Notes: generated from the letters alone by a model not told the origin. A stretch of 54,362 nucleotides of DNA from Bacillota bacterium (GCA_023433405.1 JAEZCT010000059.1:1-54362), one strand, 5' to 3'. Counted from the stretch's first letter, positions 41,900 to 50,264 are shown. Numbers and translations: made by a program.

Positions 41900-41922
41900 T
41901 TATACCTGCGATATGGTATAAT
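41900..41922 (+). promoter_or_regulatory. Extended -10 promoter with palindrome before prpC
   Basis: TGGTATAAT (41914-41922) is an extended -10 about 100 nt before prpC. TTATACC (41900-41906) and GGTATAA (41915-41921) form a perfect inverted repeat with 8-nt spacing that overlaps the -10, so it could be an operator. Confidence 0.45.
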
Positions 41923-42024
41923 AGCTTTATGCAAGCATACGACAATAATGAAAAAAAGATATTTATCGTATCAGCTGTTTTTCTTATTGCTGTTTAGTGG
42001 TTTCCTTTTTAAACGGGAAGGGCT

Positions 42025-42822
42025 ATGAAGATAATCGTGGTTAAACCGGCGCAGATTGATGGCGGCGAAAACCGGGGGAAGGTGCAGGTCTTGCCGAAGG
42101 TTGTTGGAAAAACCGACATAGGAATGACAAGAAAACAAAACCAGGACAGCTACCAGTGCGGCTTTTTGCCGGACGGAGCGGTATGGGCCGTAGTGTGTGA
42201 TGGAATGGGCGGAGAAAACGGCGGTGAGGTGGCAAGCTCGCTTGCGGTGGATAGCATTGGCAGGAGTATTTTGCGCGCCTACCGGCAGGATATGACCGCA
42301 AATTCGGTGCGCACCATGCTGCTTTCCGCCATCAGTGCCGCAAACATTCGTGTTTATGACCGGGCGCAGAGCGACGTGATGCTAAACAAAATGGGTACGA
42401 CGGTGGTATCCTCCGTGGTGGTCGAGGGGGTTGCTCATATCGCCTATGCCGGCGACAGCCGTGTGTACCTCATTTGCGGCGATGCGGTGGAGCAGCTTAC
42501 CAAGGACCATACCATGGTTCAGGCACTGGTGGAGCGCGGCGAGATTACTACCGATCAGGCTAAAAACCATCCGCAAAAGCATGTGATTACCCGCGCGCTG
42601 GGCGTGGAACAGGGAATAGAAATCGACTACTGCGAAACAAGGATGGACGAGGGCAGTGTGCTTGTCATCTGCACCGACGGGCTGACGAATTTTGTGGAAG
42701 AGAAGGATATGGCGCGGCTCGTTCGCGGCCAAAACCCGGAAGCCTCGCTGGACGCGCTGATTAACGCTGCAAACAGCGCCGGCGGGACCGATAATATCAC
42801 CATCGTGGCGGTATTTGCCTAA
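42025..42822 (+). CDS. prpC: PP2C-family serine/threonine phosphatase (PrpC/Stp)
   Basis: 265-residue metal-dependent protein phosphatase, the partner of the PASTA kinase encoded next. PP2C motifs are intact: RKQNQDS near the start, CDGMGGENGGEVAS, MGTTVV, AGDSRVYL, CTDGLTNFV and GGTDNITIV, giving the aspartates that bind two Mn/Mg ions. About 25 extra residues precede the usual N-terminus. GGGAAGGG lies just before the ATG. It starts a signalling unit prpC-pknB-rsgA-thiN. Confidence 0.93.
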   Translation: MKIIVVKPAQIDGGENRGKVQVLPKVVGKTDIGMTRKQNQDSYQCGFLPDGAVWAVVCDGMGGENGGEVASSLAVDSIGRSILRAYRQDMTANSVRTMLLSAISAANIRVYDRAQSDVMLNKMGTTVVSSVVVEGVAHIAYAGDSRVYLICGDAVEQLTKDHTMVQALVERGEITTDQAKNHPQKHVITRALGVEQGIEIDYCETRMDEGSVLVICTDGLTNFVEEKDMARLVRGQNPEASLDALINAANSAGGTDNITIVAVFA

Positions 42823-42870
42823 CCTGCCGAGGGTTTCAGGCGGTGGGAACGCGAAGGAGAAGAATCAGGA

Positions 42871-44868
42871 GTGAACGGAATAATGGACAGATATATCGGT
42901 AAGCGGCTGGACGGCCGTTACGAGATTTTAGAACTAATCGGTTCCGGCGGCATGGCGAACGTATACCGCGCTATGGATGTGCTGGAGCACAAGGTCTATG
43001 CCGTGAAGATACTGCGGGACGAATTCTTGGAAAACGAGGAGTTTGTGCGCCGCTTTAAAAACGAATCCAAGGCAATTGCCGTGCTTTCCCATCCCAATAT
43101 CGTTAAGGTATACGACGTAAGCTTCACCGAGCGGGTGCAGTTTATTGTCATGGAGTATGTGGACGGCATCACGCTCAAGGATTATATTGACCAGCAGCGT
43201 ATCATCAAATGGAAGGAATGCGTGCATTTTATCATTCAGGTATTGCGCGCGCTTTCCCACGCACACGACAGGGGCATTGTGCACCGCGATATTAAACCGC
43301 AGAATATCATGCTTCTGCCCGACGGCGTTATTAAGGTCATGGACTTTGGCATTGCGCGCTTTGCACGCAGCGAAACCCGCACCATGACGGATAAGGCGCT
43401 GGGCTCGGTGCATTACATTAGCCCCGAGCAGGCTCGCGGGGATGTAACCGATGCAAAGACCGACATCTATTCGGTGGGTGTAATGCTGTTTGAAATGCTG
43501 ACGGGCCAGCTCCCCTTCGAGGCGGACAGCCCCGTATCCGTAGCCATTAAGCAAATATCCGCACAGGCGAAGCGCCCCCGGGAGTTGAACACCGATATCC
43601 CCGAAGGGCTTGAGGAGATTGTGGTGCGCGCCATGCAAAAGGATGCTGGCCGCCGCTATCGCTCCGCCGCCGAGATGCTCAGGGATATTGACGAGTTTAA
43701 AAAGAACCCGAGCATTCAGTTCCAGTACAAGTATTTTACCAGCGAGAGCCCCACCATATACTACGATACCGACAAGGTGAACAAAGCCGCGGGACGTACC
43801 GCGGGCGCCGCCGCATCCAAGCCGGAGAAGCGCCGGGCGTCCAAAAACGCGGCGGTCGCGGAGGAGATTGAATACAAATCCCCCTTAATGCCGATTATGA
43901 CGGGTGTTGCCTTTGCCTTTGTTATTACCGCCGTGGTGTTCATCATTTACATCTTCATCCTCAACAATCCCTTCGCGAAGGTTCCCGACGTGGTCATGCC
44001 AAAGTTTGTGGGGCTTAAGTATGACGATATTCTCAACAGTCAGGAGTACCAGTCGTACAAATTCCAATACTCCGTCACCGAGGGCTATAACGCCGATTAT
44101 GCGGACGGTCAGGTTTATGAGCAAAACCCGCCCGAAGGGCGCGGGGTTAAGGTCGGTACAACCGTTCTGCTCAAAATCAGCAGAGGGGTAGAATCCGTCA
44201 GGGTGCCCGATTTATATAACCAAGATGCCCTCTCCGCAAGAGCGCAGCTCAACGATCTGGGTCTTGTGGTAAACGAGCAGCCCATCAGCAGTGAAACCTA
44301 TGTTGCGGGACGCGTCGTCAAGACCGATCCGCCCAAGGAAAGTCAGGTTAATAAGGGCACCAGTATTGTCGTGTATGTCAGCACCGGCTCTTCCTCCGGT
44401 ACGGTAAGCGTGCCGCCCATGGTTGGAATGAATATTGAGGACGCGAAGCGGATGCTGGACACCTATGGGCTAAAGGTTGGGGATGTGTCCCCCGTAGAGT
44501 CTGCGCTTGCAACCGGTACGGTGCTTGCCCACGACCCCGCAGAGGGTGCGGAGGTAGATAAGGGAGCCGTTGTAAACTTTCAGGTAAGCGCGGGTGCCGG
44601 CAATACCATTACCCGCTATAACGTCTCGGTCACCATGCCCAACATCAACAAAACTGTTACCATGCGCGCGTTTGTGGGCGACAGCACGGTTGCCAAGCAT
44701 GAGGAACGCCTAAACCCTTCCGAGGTCGATGTTTGGAAGCCCTCCTTCGAGGGTCAGGGCATCATCCTTATTAAGATTACGCTTGACGATAAGGTGTACC
44801 AGGAGATTCAGCTTGACTTTTCGCGCGGAACCTTCCGGGTTGTCACCGACAATTCCTCGCAGTTTTAA
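42871..44868 (+). CDS. pknB: PASTA-domain serine/threonine protein kinase (PknB/PrkC)
   Basis: 665-residue membrane kinase that senses peptidoglycan or lipid II. The cytosolic kinase domain (about 10-275) has the glycine loop IGSGGMANVYR, the catalytic lysine in YAVKIL, HRDIKPQN and DFGIARF. A Lys/Arg/Ala-rich linker and one transmembrane helix (about 340-363) lead to three extracellular PASTA domains (about 371-440, 445-512, 513-577) and a C-terminal beta domain. A GTG at 42871 and an ATG at 42883 are both plausible starts. It follows its cognate phosphatase by 48 nt. Confidence 0.93.
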   Translation: MNGIMDRYIGKRLDGRYEILELIGSGGMANVYRAMDVLEHKVYAVKILRDEFLENEEFVRRFKNESKAIAVLSHPNIVKVYDVSFTERVQFIVMEYVDGITLKDYIDQQRIIKWKECVHFIIQVLRALSHAHDRGIVHRDIKPQNIMLLPDGVIKVMDFGIARFARSETRTMTDKALGSVHYISPEQARGDVTDAKTDIYSVGVMLFEMLTGQLPFEADSPVSVAIKQISAQAKRPRELNTDIPEGLEEIVVRAMQKDAGRRYRSAAEMLRDIDEFKKNPSIQFQYKYFTSESPTIYYDTDKVNKAAGRTAGAAASKPEKRRASKNAAVAEEIEYKSPLMPIMTGVAFAFVITAVVFIIYIFILNNPFAKVPDVVMPKFVGLKYDDILNSQEYQSYKFQYSVTEGYNADYADGQVYEQNPPEGRGVKVGTTVLLKISRGVESVRVPDLYNQDALSARAQLNDLGLVVNEQPISSETYVAGRVVKTDPPKESQVNKGTSIVVYVSTGSSSGTVSVPPMVGMNIEDAKRMLDTYGLKVGDVSPVESALATGTVLAHDPAEGAEVDKGAVVNFQVSAGAGNTITRYNVSVTMPNINKTVTMRAFVGDSTVAKHEERLNPSEVDVWKPSFEGQGIILIKITLDDKVYQEIQLDFSRGTFRVVTDNSSQF

Positions 44869-44880
44869 GGGCGGCTTGAT

Positions 44881-45801
44881 ATGAGTGATACGGCTAAAAC
44901 CGGAAGAATACTCAAGGGCATCGGCGGCTTCTACTATGTGGAGGCCGGCGGCGCGGTTTACGAATGCAAGGCCAGAGGAATCTTTCGCAAGGATGATATC
45001 CGCCCCGTGGCGGGAGATTATGTGCGCATTGCCGTAAACGGCGACGGGCAGACGGGCGTAATTGACGAAATGCTGCCCCGCAAAAATTATCTCATTCGCC
45101 CGCCCATCGCAAACATTGACCGGATGCTTTTTATCGTCTCCACCACCGAGCCGGTTCCAAACACCCTGGTGCTGGATAAGCTGCTGGCGGTAGCGGAATA
45201 TAAAGAGATTGAGCAGATTATCGTGCTAACCAAGATTGACCTGCAGCGCCTCGGGCAGCTGCAAGAGGTATACGAGCGCGCGGGTTTTCCAGTTTATGTC
45301 GCGGATTATGAGGATCCCCAAAGCCTTTCCAGGATTGGGGACGCCTGTGCCGGGGGGCTGTGTGTATTTTGCGGCAACTCCGGTGTGGGTAAGTCCACCC
45401 TGATTAACGCCTTAGACAATTCTTTGGATATCACCACAGGCGAGATCAGTCAAAAGCTGGGTCGAGGCCGCCATACCACCCGCAGCGTAGAGCTGTACCC
45501 CCAGGAGGGGGGCGGCTACATTGCCGACTCACCCGGCTTTTCCTCTCTGGAGACCGAACGGCTGGAGACCATCTACAAGGAACGCCTGCAATACTGCTTC
45601 CGCGAGTTTGCGCCGTATCTTGACCGGTGCCGGTTTAAGGACTGCTCCCACACCGTAGAGCAGGGCTGCGCGGTGATACAGGCCGTCGGACGGGGAGAGA
45701 TACCCGAGAGCCGCCACGAGAGCTATGTGAAGATGTACGAGGAGGCAAAGGGCTTAAAGGAATGGGAACGAGAGGAAACGAAACGCAAAAAGAACCATTA
45801 A
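44881..45801 (+). CDS. rsgA: Ribosome small-subunit-dependent GTPase A
   Basis: 306-residue circularly permuted GTPase that helps mature the 30S subunit. The order is OB domain (about 1-70), then G4 TKID, G1 GNSGVGKST (about 165) and G3 DSPGF. A zinc-binding C-terminal domain has ligands in CRFKDCSH and GC (about 250-264). AAGGGCGG precedes the ATG by about 7 nt. It overlaps thiN by 40 nt; rpe, usually between them in Bacillus, is missing. Confidence 0.93.
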   Translation: MSDTAKTGRILKGIGGFYYVEAGGAVYECKARGIFRKDDIRPVAGDYVRIAVNGDGQTGVIDEMLPRKNYLIRPPIANIDRMLFIVSTTEPVPNTLVLDKLLAVAEYKEIEQIIVLTKIDLQRLGQLQEVYERAGFPVYVADYEDPQSLSRIGDACAGGLCVFCGNSGVGKSTLINALDNSLDITTGEISQKLGRGRHTTRSVELYPQEGGGYIADSPGFSSLETERLETIYKERLQYCFREFAPYLDRCRFKDCSHTVEQGCAVIQAVGRGEIPESRHESYVKMYEEAKGLKEWEREETKRKKNH

Positions 45802-46436
45802 CCGACGAAAGGCCCTGCGTCATCTTTGCGGCGGGCGAGCTGGATGCGGGCTTTGACGTGAGCACTTATACCCGCGGCGCGTATATTATCTGCGCCGATG
45901 GCGGCTACGACCGTGCCATTTGGCTGGGGGTTCGTCCCGACCTTTTTGTAGGGGATATGGACAGCGTAAAATCCCGTCCGTCGGGCTGTGAGATGGTTTT
46001 ATCCCCCGCCGAAAAGGATGACACCGATACAATGCTTGCCGTAAAGCTCGCCATAGAGCGTGGCTATCGCAGCATAACCATTCTGGGAGCTCTGGGCGGC
46101 AGGCTTGACCATACGCTTGCAAACCTGCAAACCCTTGTTTACTGCGCAAAGCAGGGCGTAAAAGCCAGGTTGGAGGGAGCGCCGGACAGCGCGTTTGTCA
46201 TGATAGACCAGACGGTGACACTTGCCGCGCGGCAGGGCTTTGTTTCGGTCTTTTCGGTCAGCGAGCGGTGCGAAGGGGTGACGCTGCAAGGATTAAAGTA
46301 CCCGCTGCATAACGCCACCGTAACCAACAGCTTTCCCGTGGGGGTAAGTAACGAGTTTGCCGGGGAGTTAGGGGTAATCTCGGTAGAGAAAGGCTGCCTT
46401 TTGGTGGTGCTATCCAGGGACCGGCAAGCTCTATAA
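45762..46436 (+). CDS. thiN: Thiamine diphosphokinase
   Basis: 224-residue enzyme that pyrophosphorylates thiamine to thiamine diphosphate. Family motifs are ADGGYDRA, PDLFVGDMDS, KDDTDTMLAVK and LGGRLDHTLANLQ, followed by the beta-sandwich C-terminal domain. The only in-frame start is ATG 45762, inside rsgA and directly behind AAAGGA, so initiation may depend on coupling. No TPP riboswitch precedes it. Confidence 0.9.
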   Translation: MGTRGNETQKEPLTDERPCVIFAAGELDAGFDVSTYTRGAYIICADGGYDRAIWLGVRPDLFVGDMDSVKSRPSGCEMVLSPAEKDDTDTMLAVKLAIERGYRSITILGALGGRLDHTLANLQTLVYCAKQGVKARLEGAPDSAFVMIDQTVTLAARQGFVSVFSVSERCEGVTLQGLKYPLHNATVTNSFPVGVSNEFAGELGVISVEKGCLLVVLSRDRQAL

Positions 46437-46500
46437 TTCTGCGCAATAATACGCAAGGGTTAATTATGCATGTCCGTTTTTTGAAAGGACTGAAATCGTC

Positions 46501-47214
46501 ATGGCGTTTACCTCGGTTGAATATGCGCTGTTATACGGTTACTTTGCTAAAAGTATACTGACCTCAGGCAACAGCAATTCCTTCGACATCCTTAAAAGCT
46601 GCACACGGCGTTATGGCGTGGAGCGCGGCCGCCGTATGCTCGACCGGGCGCGGGCGGCGGGAGATGGCAGCGATTTTGATAGCTTTATTGCCTACGCGGA
46701 CTGGAGCCCCTCCCATTACAGCGATTTCTCCGCCGAGGTGCTGGAGCAGTTTCCGGCCTACAGCATTGAGGTGCGCGCCTGCGGTCTGTATGATGTGTGG
46801 TGTAAGTGCGGCCTTGAGGAATACTGCCAAACCTATTGCGACGTGTTTGAAACGGCACTTGCAGAGGGCTTTAACCCCGACCTTGACCTTAAGCTGCCCC
46901 GTGCCATGGGGCGTCAGGAGCCGTTTTGTGTGTTTGTGTATAACGGCCTTTCCTTTACCCTTTCAACCCTTAAACGCATCAATCAAATGCAGGAGAAGCT
47001 CCAGCGCAGCGCCATTCGCTCTTGGGAGCAGCACTCTGCGCACCTGTATGTGGCATTTTCGCAGGAACTTTTGCGTATCATGGGGCAGGAGGAAGCGAGC
47101 TCTCTCGTGAAAAAAACCTTGGTGGAATTTGGCTCGGCCTGCTCGAAAGAGAATGTGCAGATTCTATTGACGCGCGCAAAAAACGCGCCGTACGTTGTAG
47201 GCGCTCCGCAGTAA
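46501..47214 (+). CDS. L-2-amino-thiazoline-4-carboxylic acid hydrolase-like protein
   Basis: 237-residue protein resembling the ATC hydrolase family (PF14196): a helical N-terminal half with a RRYGVERGRRMLDRARAAG segment, then the C-rich WCKCGLEEYCQTYCDVFETALAEGFNP element. True ATC hydrolases open a thiazoline ring on the route to L-cysteine, but most homologues are uncharacterised, so the activity is only a possibility. GAAAGGA precedes the ATG. It follows thiN by 64 nt on the same strand. Confidence 0.5.
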   Translation: MAFTSVEYALLYGYFAKSILTSGNSNSFDILKSCTRRYGVERGRRMLDRARAAGDGSDFDSFIAYADWSPSHYSDFSAEVLEQFPAYSIEVRACGLYDVWCKCGLEEYCQTYCDVFETALAEGFNPDLDLKLPRAMGRQEPFCVFVYNGLSFTLSTLKRINQMQEKLQRSAIRSWEQHSAHLYVAFSQELLRIMGQEEASSLVKKTLVEFGSACSKENVQILLTRAKNAPYVVGAPQ

Positions 47215-47345
47215 ATGCTAACGATTCATTTGGAATGAGTATTTTACTTTGTGTAAGGAATATAGTTCGCATGAATGAAGGCGAAGTTGCTAATTGCGGT
47301 AGAATTACATAACTTTTTAGTATGGTCAATGGCGCCTTCTTCTCA

Positions 47346-47606
47346 TCAAACAATCAGCTGTGTTCCTTCGCCGCTGCAATAGGATTTCTGCGACGAAATG
47401 GCAGCGGTCTGTACGCTGAGAAGGCTAAAGAAGTTAGAGAGGTTGTCAATTTCCTTAATGGATAGCCCTTGTGTCAGGGCGATAGAAATGGCTGTGGCAA
47501 GCGTAAGCAGCTCTTCCGGGGGAAGGCAGTCTTTTTTTTGGCCGTTCCCCCCATTCTTTTTTGTGGAGCCGTTGCCCGAGGTGTTTGCATTTTCATAATA
47601 CCGCAC
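47346..47606 (-). CDS. Small protein, DUF6774-like
   Basis: 86-residue protein with a GTG start; AAAGGGGGCGG lies a few nt upstream. After a Gly/Asn/Lys-rich N-terminus, residues 29-70 (LPPEELLTLATAIS, then LSIKEIDNLSNFFSLLSVQTAAI) resemble the short helical DUF6774 proteins found in many Clostridia, whose function is unknown. It is divergent from the suf operon. The start has reasonable ribosome-site support, but the family match is from memory. Confidence 0.55.
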   Translation of the reverse strand: MRYYENANTSGNGSTKKNGGNGQKKDCLPPEELLTLATAISIALTQGLSIKEIDNLSNFFSLLSVQTAAISSQKSYCSGEGTQLIV

Positions 47607-47787
47607 GCTGCCGCCCCCTTTACCGACTTAATCCGCACAGCTTGTGAGCGCAACCCTACCCATAAGCTAGTGTATGCGAATACCTACCTTTGGGTGTTGT
47701 GGATGAAGGCCAGTGAGCAAAAAACGTCTCAAACGGGCAAATAACTGAAATAAACAGAAAACGAATGCGATGAAAGCATAAAAACCC

Positions 47788-47816
47788 TTGACATTATCCG
47801 GATTATAGTCTACAAT
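47788..47816 (+). promoter_or_regulatory. Main sigma-A promoter of the suf operon
   Basis: Perfect TTGACA (47788-47793), a 17-nt spacer and TACAAT (47811-47816). It gives a leader of about 130 nt before sufC. CCG and CGG half-sites around the -10 (47798-47800 and 47819-47821) hint at a regulator site, but no clear family consensus is met. Confidence 0.7.
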
Positions 47817-47860
47817 ATCGGTAGAGTTAGTCGCGCGGTCTATTATCCCCCTCATAGACG

Positions 47861-47895
47861 AGGGAGGTGTAATGGGCTGGCGCGGTATTCTTTGA
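47861..47895 (+). CDS. Seven-codon leader ORF with strong ribosome site
   Basis: AGGGAGG (47861-47867) precedes ATG 47872, which encodes MGWRGIL and stops at TGA 47893-47895. It lies between the suf promoter and sufC. It could be a regulatory leader peptide or only a ribosome-binding decoy. Confidence 0.35.
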
Positions 47896-47903
47896 CCTTA
47901 ATG

Positions 47904-47922
47904 TATACTAAAATAGTATAAT
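47904..47922. promoter_or_regulatory. Palindrome overlapping a second -10 box before sufC
   Basis: TATACTA-aaa-TAGTATA is a perfect 7-bp inverted repeat (47904-47920) overlapping TATAAT (47917-47922). TTGACC stands 19 nt upstream of that -10. The halves equal the tips of the dispersed palindromic family joined together, so it could be a deleted remnant or an operator. Confidence 0.45.
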
Positions 47923-47952
47923 ATAACGCGCAGACAGAAAGGAATGCGGCTT

Positions 47953-48720
47953 ATGACAAACAATTTGTTGCACATTACGGGGCTGCACGCCGCCGTAAGA
48001 GAAAAGGAAACTGAGATATTAAAGGGCCTTGAGCTTTCGATAAACGAGGGTGAGGTACATGTGCTCATGGGGCCAAACGGCGCGGGAAAATCCACCCTTG
48101 CCAACATCATCATGGGGCACCCAGCCTACGAGGTAACCGGCGGGGCCATCCGATTTGACGGGGAGGATATTACCCGCGCCGCCACCGACGAGCGGGCGCG
48201 CAAGGGCATCTTCCTATCCTTTCAAACGCCGGAGGAGATAGCGGGCATTACGGTTGAGAACTTCCTGCGTGCCGCGAAATCTGCCGTAACCGGCAAACAG
48301 GTGGGCGCCTATGCGTTTCATAAGGAGCTAAAGGCGCGCATGAGGGAGCTGGATATGGATGAAAGCTATGGGGGACGCTACCTTAATGTGGGCTTTTCGG
48401 GCGGAGAAAAGAAGAAAAACGAGATATTTCAGCTCCTCACCCTCAACCCGCGGCTTGCCATTCTGGATGAAACCGATTCAGGCCTTGATGTTGACGCGGT
48501 AAAAACGGTGACGGATGGGATAAACAGCTACCGGAACGAGCATAACGCTATCCTGCTCATTACCCATAACACCCGTGTGCTGGAGCGCATTGCGCCCGAC
48601 CGTGTGCATGTGCTGGTGGAGGGTCACATTGCAAAATCGGGCGGGCGGGAATTAATCGACACCATTGCACAGAACGGCTTCGCGGGCTTTGAAGCATCCG
48701 TTCCGGCGCTTGCAAGGTAA
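47953..48720 (+). CDS. sufC: Fe-S cluster assembly ATPase SufC
   Basis: 255-residue ABC-type ATPase of the SufBCD scaffold. Walker A GPNGAGKST (about 40-48), signature FSGGEKKKNEI and Walker B LAILDETDSGLD are present. The ELD..Y and long FLSFQTPEEIAGI features are typical of SufC rather than of transporters. ATG 47953 has AAAGGA 9 nt upstream; ATG 47944 abuts that site. The stop codon overlaps the first bases of a dispersed repeat separating it from sufB. Confidence 0.94.
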   Translation: MTNNLLHITGLHAAVREKETEILKGLELSINEGEVHVLMGPNGAGKSTLANIIMGHPAYEVTGGAIRFDGEDITRAATDERARKGIFLSFQTPEEIAGITVENFLRAAKSAVTGKQVGAYAFHKELKARMRELDMDESYGGRYLNVGFSGGEKKKNEIFQLLTLNPRLAILDETDSGLDVDAVKTVTDGINSYRNEHNAILLITHNTRVLERIAPDRVHVLVEGHIAKSGGRELIDTIAQNGFAGFEASVPALAR

Positions 48721-48843
48721 TATTAATCCCGTTATAAAAGAATGATAAATGACAAACCGCACAGCGGAAAAACGTATTTTCGCCGCACGGTTACTCTGCT
48801 GGTTCGGCCATTTTGCTTTAGATATTAATAAGCATTTAGTATG
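48718..48843. repeat. Dispersed palindromic repeat, copy 8, inside the suf operon
   Basis: Left tip TAATATTAATCCCG with TTATAAAAGAATGATAA. Right tip GATATTAATAAGC, then ATTTAGTATG. The interior carries a GCACAGCGG/CCGCACGG-like GC-rich core. It starts with the sufC stop codon and ends at the GGGGAG site of sufB. Confidence 0.55.
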
Positions 48844-48857
48844 GGGAGTTGATTTAA

Positions 48858-50264
48858 GTGGAACGCAGCAAAACGATGGTACAGGATATCGACCGTTCGG
48901 TCTATGATATGCGAAGCGACGACAGCGAAAGCTACCGGGTTAAAAAGGGGCTGACCGCCGAGATTGTCACCGAAATATCCCGCATAAAGAACGAGCCGGA
49001 ATGGATGCTTACCTTACGTCTGCGCTCTTTGGAGGCATACCACAGGCTGCCGCTTCCGGAATGGGGCCCCGACCTGTCGGCGCTGGATATTGATAATATT
49101 GTAACCTATGTTCGCCCAAATACCTCTATGAAGGGTGACTGGGCGCAGGTACCGGGTGATATTAAAAACGTATTTGACCGGCTGGGTATCCCCGAGGCGG
49201 AAAAACGGTCTCTGGCAGGCGTGGGGGCGCAGTACGATTCGGAGGTGGTGTACCATTCCATCAAGGAGGAGCTTGCCGAGCAGGGCGTGCTGTATTTGAA
49301 CATGGACACGGCTCTGCGGGAACACGAGGAGCTGGTCAAACGGTACTTCATGCGCGTTTTCAGCCCCAACGACCACAAGTTCGTAGCGCTTCACGGTGCG
49401 GTTTGGTCGGGGGGGTCGTTTGTATATGTGCCGCCGGGGGTTAAGGTAAAAGCGCCGCTGCAATCCTATTTCCGCGTCAACTCCGCGGGGGCGGGTCAGT
49501 TCGAGCATACCCTTATTGTGGTGGATAAGGGCGCGAGCCTGCATTTTATTGAGGGCTGCTCCGCGCCTAAATACGATGTGGTTAATCTGCACGCGGGCTG
49601 CGTGGAGCTAATGGTGCTGGAGGACGCCTCCCTTCGCTTCTCCACCATAGAGAACTGGTCAAAAAACATGCTTAATCTCAACTCAAAACGCGCCATTGTG
49701 GAAAAAAACGGGCGAATGGAATGGGTTTCGGGTACCTTCGGCTCCCACATTACCATGCTGTACCCCATGAGCGTGCTCAAGGGGGAGGGAGCAAAAACCG
49801 AGTACACCGGCATCAGCTTTGCCGCCGAGGGGCAGAACCTTGATACGGGCGTGAAGGTTGTACACGCAGCGCCCAACACCTCATCCACACTAAACTCCCG
49901 CTCCATCTCAAAGGACGGGGGCGTTGCGGTATACCGCAGCTCGGTCAATATTCTGCCAGAAGCAAAAAACAGCCGGTCATCGGTATCCTGCGAGTCGCTG
50001 ATGCTGGATAATAAGTCCCGGGCAGACACCCTGCCGGTGATGGATATTCGCTGCGACGAGGTGGATATTGGTCACGAGGCGAGAATAGGGCGGGTAAGCG
50101 ACGAGGCCATTTATTACCTTATGACCCGGGGTCTAAGCGAGCAGGAGGCTAAGGCGATGATTGTGCGCGGCTTTGTGGAGCCGGTAACCAAGGAGCTGCC
50201 GCTGGAATATGCGGTGGAGATGAATAATCTGATAAAAATTGAGCTGGAAGGCGCGATAGGGTAA
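48858..50264 (+). CDS. sufB: Fe-S cluster scaffold protein SufB
   Basis: 468-residue scaffold subunit that, with SufC and SufD, builds Fe-S clusters. The beta-helix core includes YVPPGVKVKAPLQSYFR, HFIEGCSAPKYDVVNLHAGCVEL with candidate cluster-binding cysteines, and SVSCESLMLDNKSRADTLP. The conserved C-terminal HEARIGRVSDEAIYYLMTRGLSEQEA binds SufC. The GTG start at 48858 is supported by GGGGAG 9 nt upstream. Confidence 0.94.
   Translation: MERSKTMVQDIDRSVYDMRSDDSESYRVKKGLTAEIVTEISRIKNEPEWMLTLRLRSLEAYHRLPLPEWGPDLSALDIDNIVTYVRPNTSMKGDWAQVPGDIKNVFDRLGIPEAEKRSLAGVGAQYDSEVVYHSIKEELAEQGVLYLNMDTALREHEELVKRYFMRVFSPNDHKFVALHGAVWSGGSFVYVPPGVKVKAPLQSYFRVNSAGAGQFEHTLIVVDKGASLHFIEGCSAPKYDVVNLHAGCVELMVLEDASLRFSTIENWSKNMLNLNSKRAIVEKNGRMEWVSGTFGSHITMLYPMSVLKGEGAKTEYTGISFAAEGQNLDTGVKVVHAAPNTSSTLNSRSISKDGGVAVYRSSVNILPEAKNSRSSVSCESLMLDNKSRADTLPVMDIRCDEVDIGHEARIGRVSDEAIYYLMTRGLSEQEAKAMIVRGFVEPVTKELPLEYAVEMNNLIKIELEGAIG

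Larger units (their letters stand above)
47607..47952. other. Suf operon upstream region
   Basis: 346 nt between the divergent DUF6774-like gene and sufC. It holds two promoter-like elements, a mini-ORF with a strong ribosome site and an AT palindrome, all listed separately. The first 170 nt show nothing else I can name. No Rrf2-type regulator gene is nearby. Confidence 0.55.

Noticed and set aside
45700..45762. Search for a TPP riboswitch upstream of thiN
   Set aside because: thiN starts inside rsgA and no conserved riboswitch words are present.
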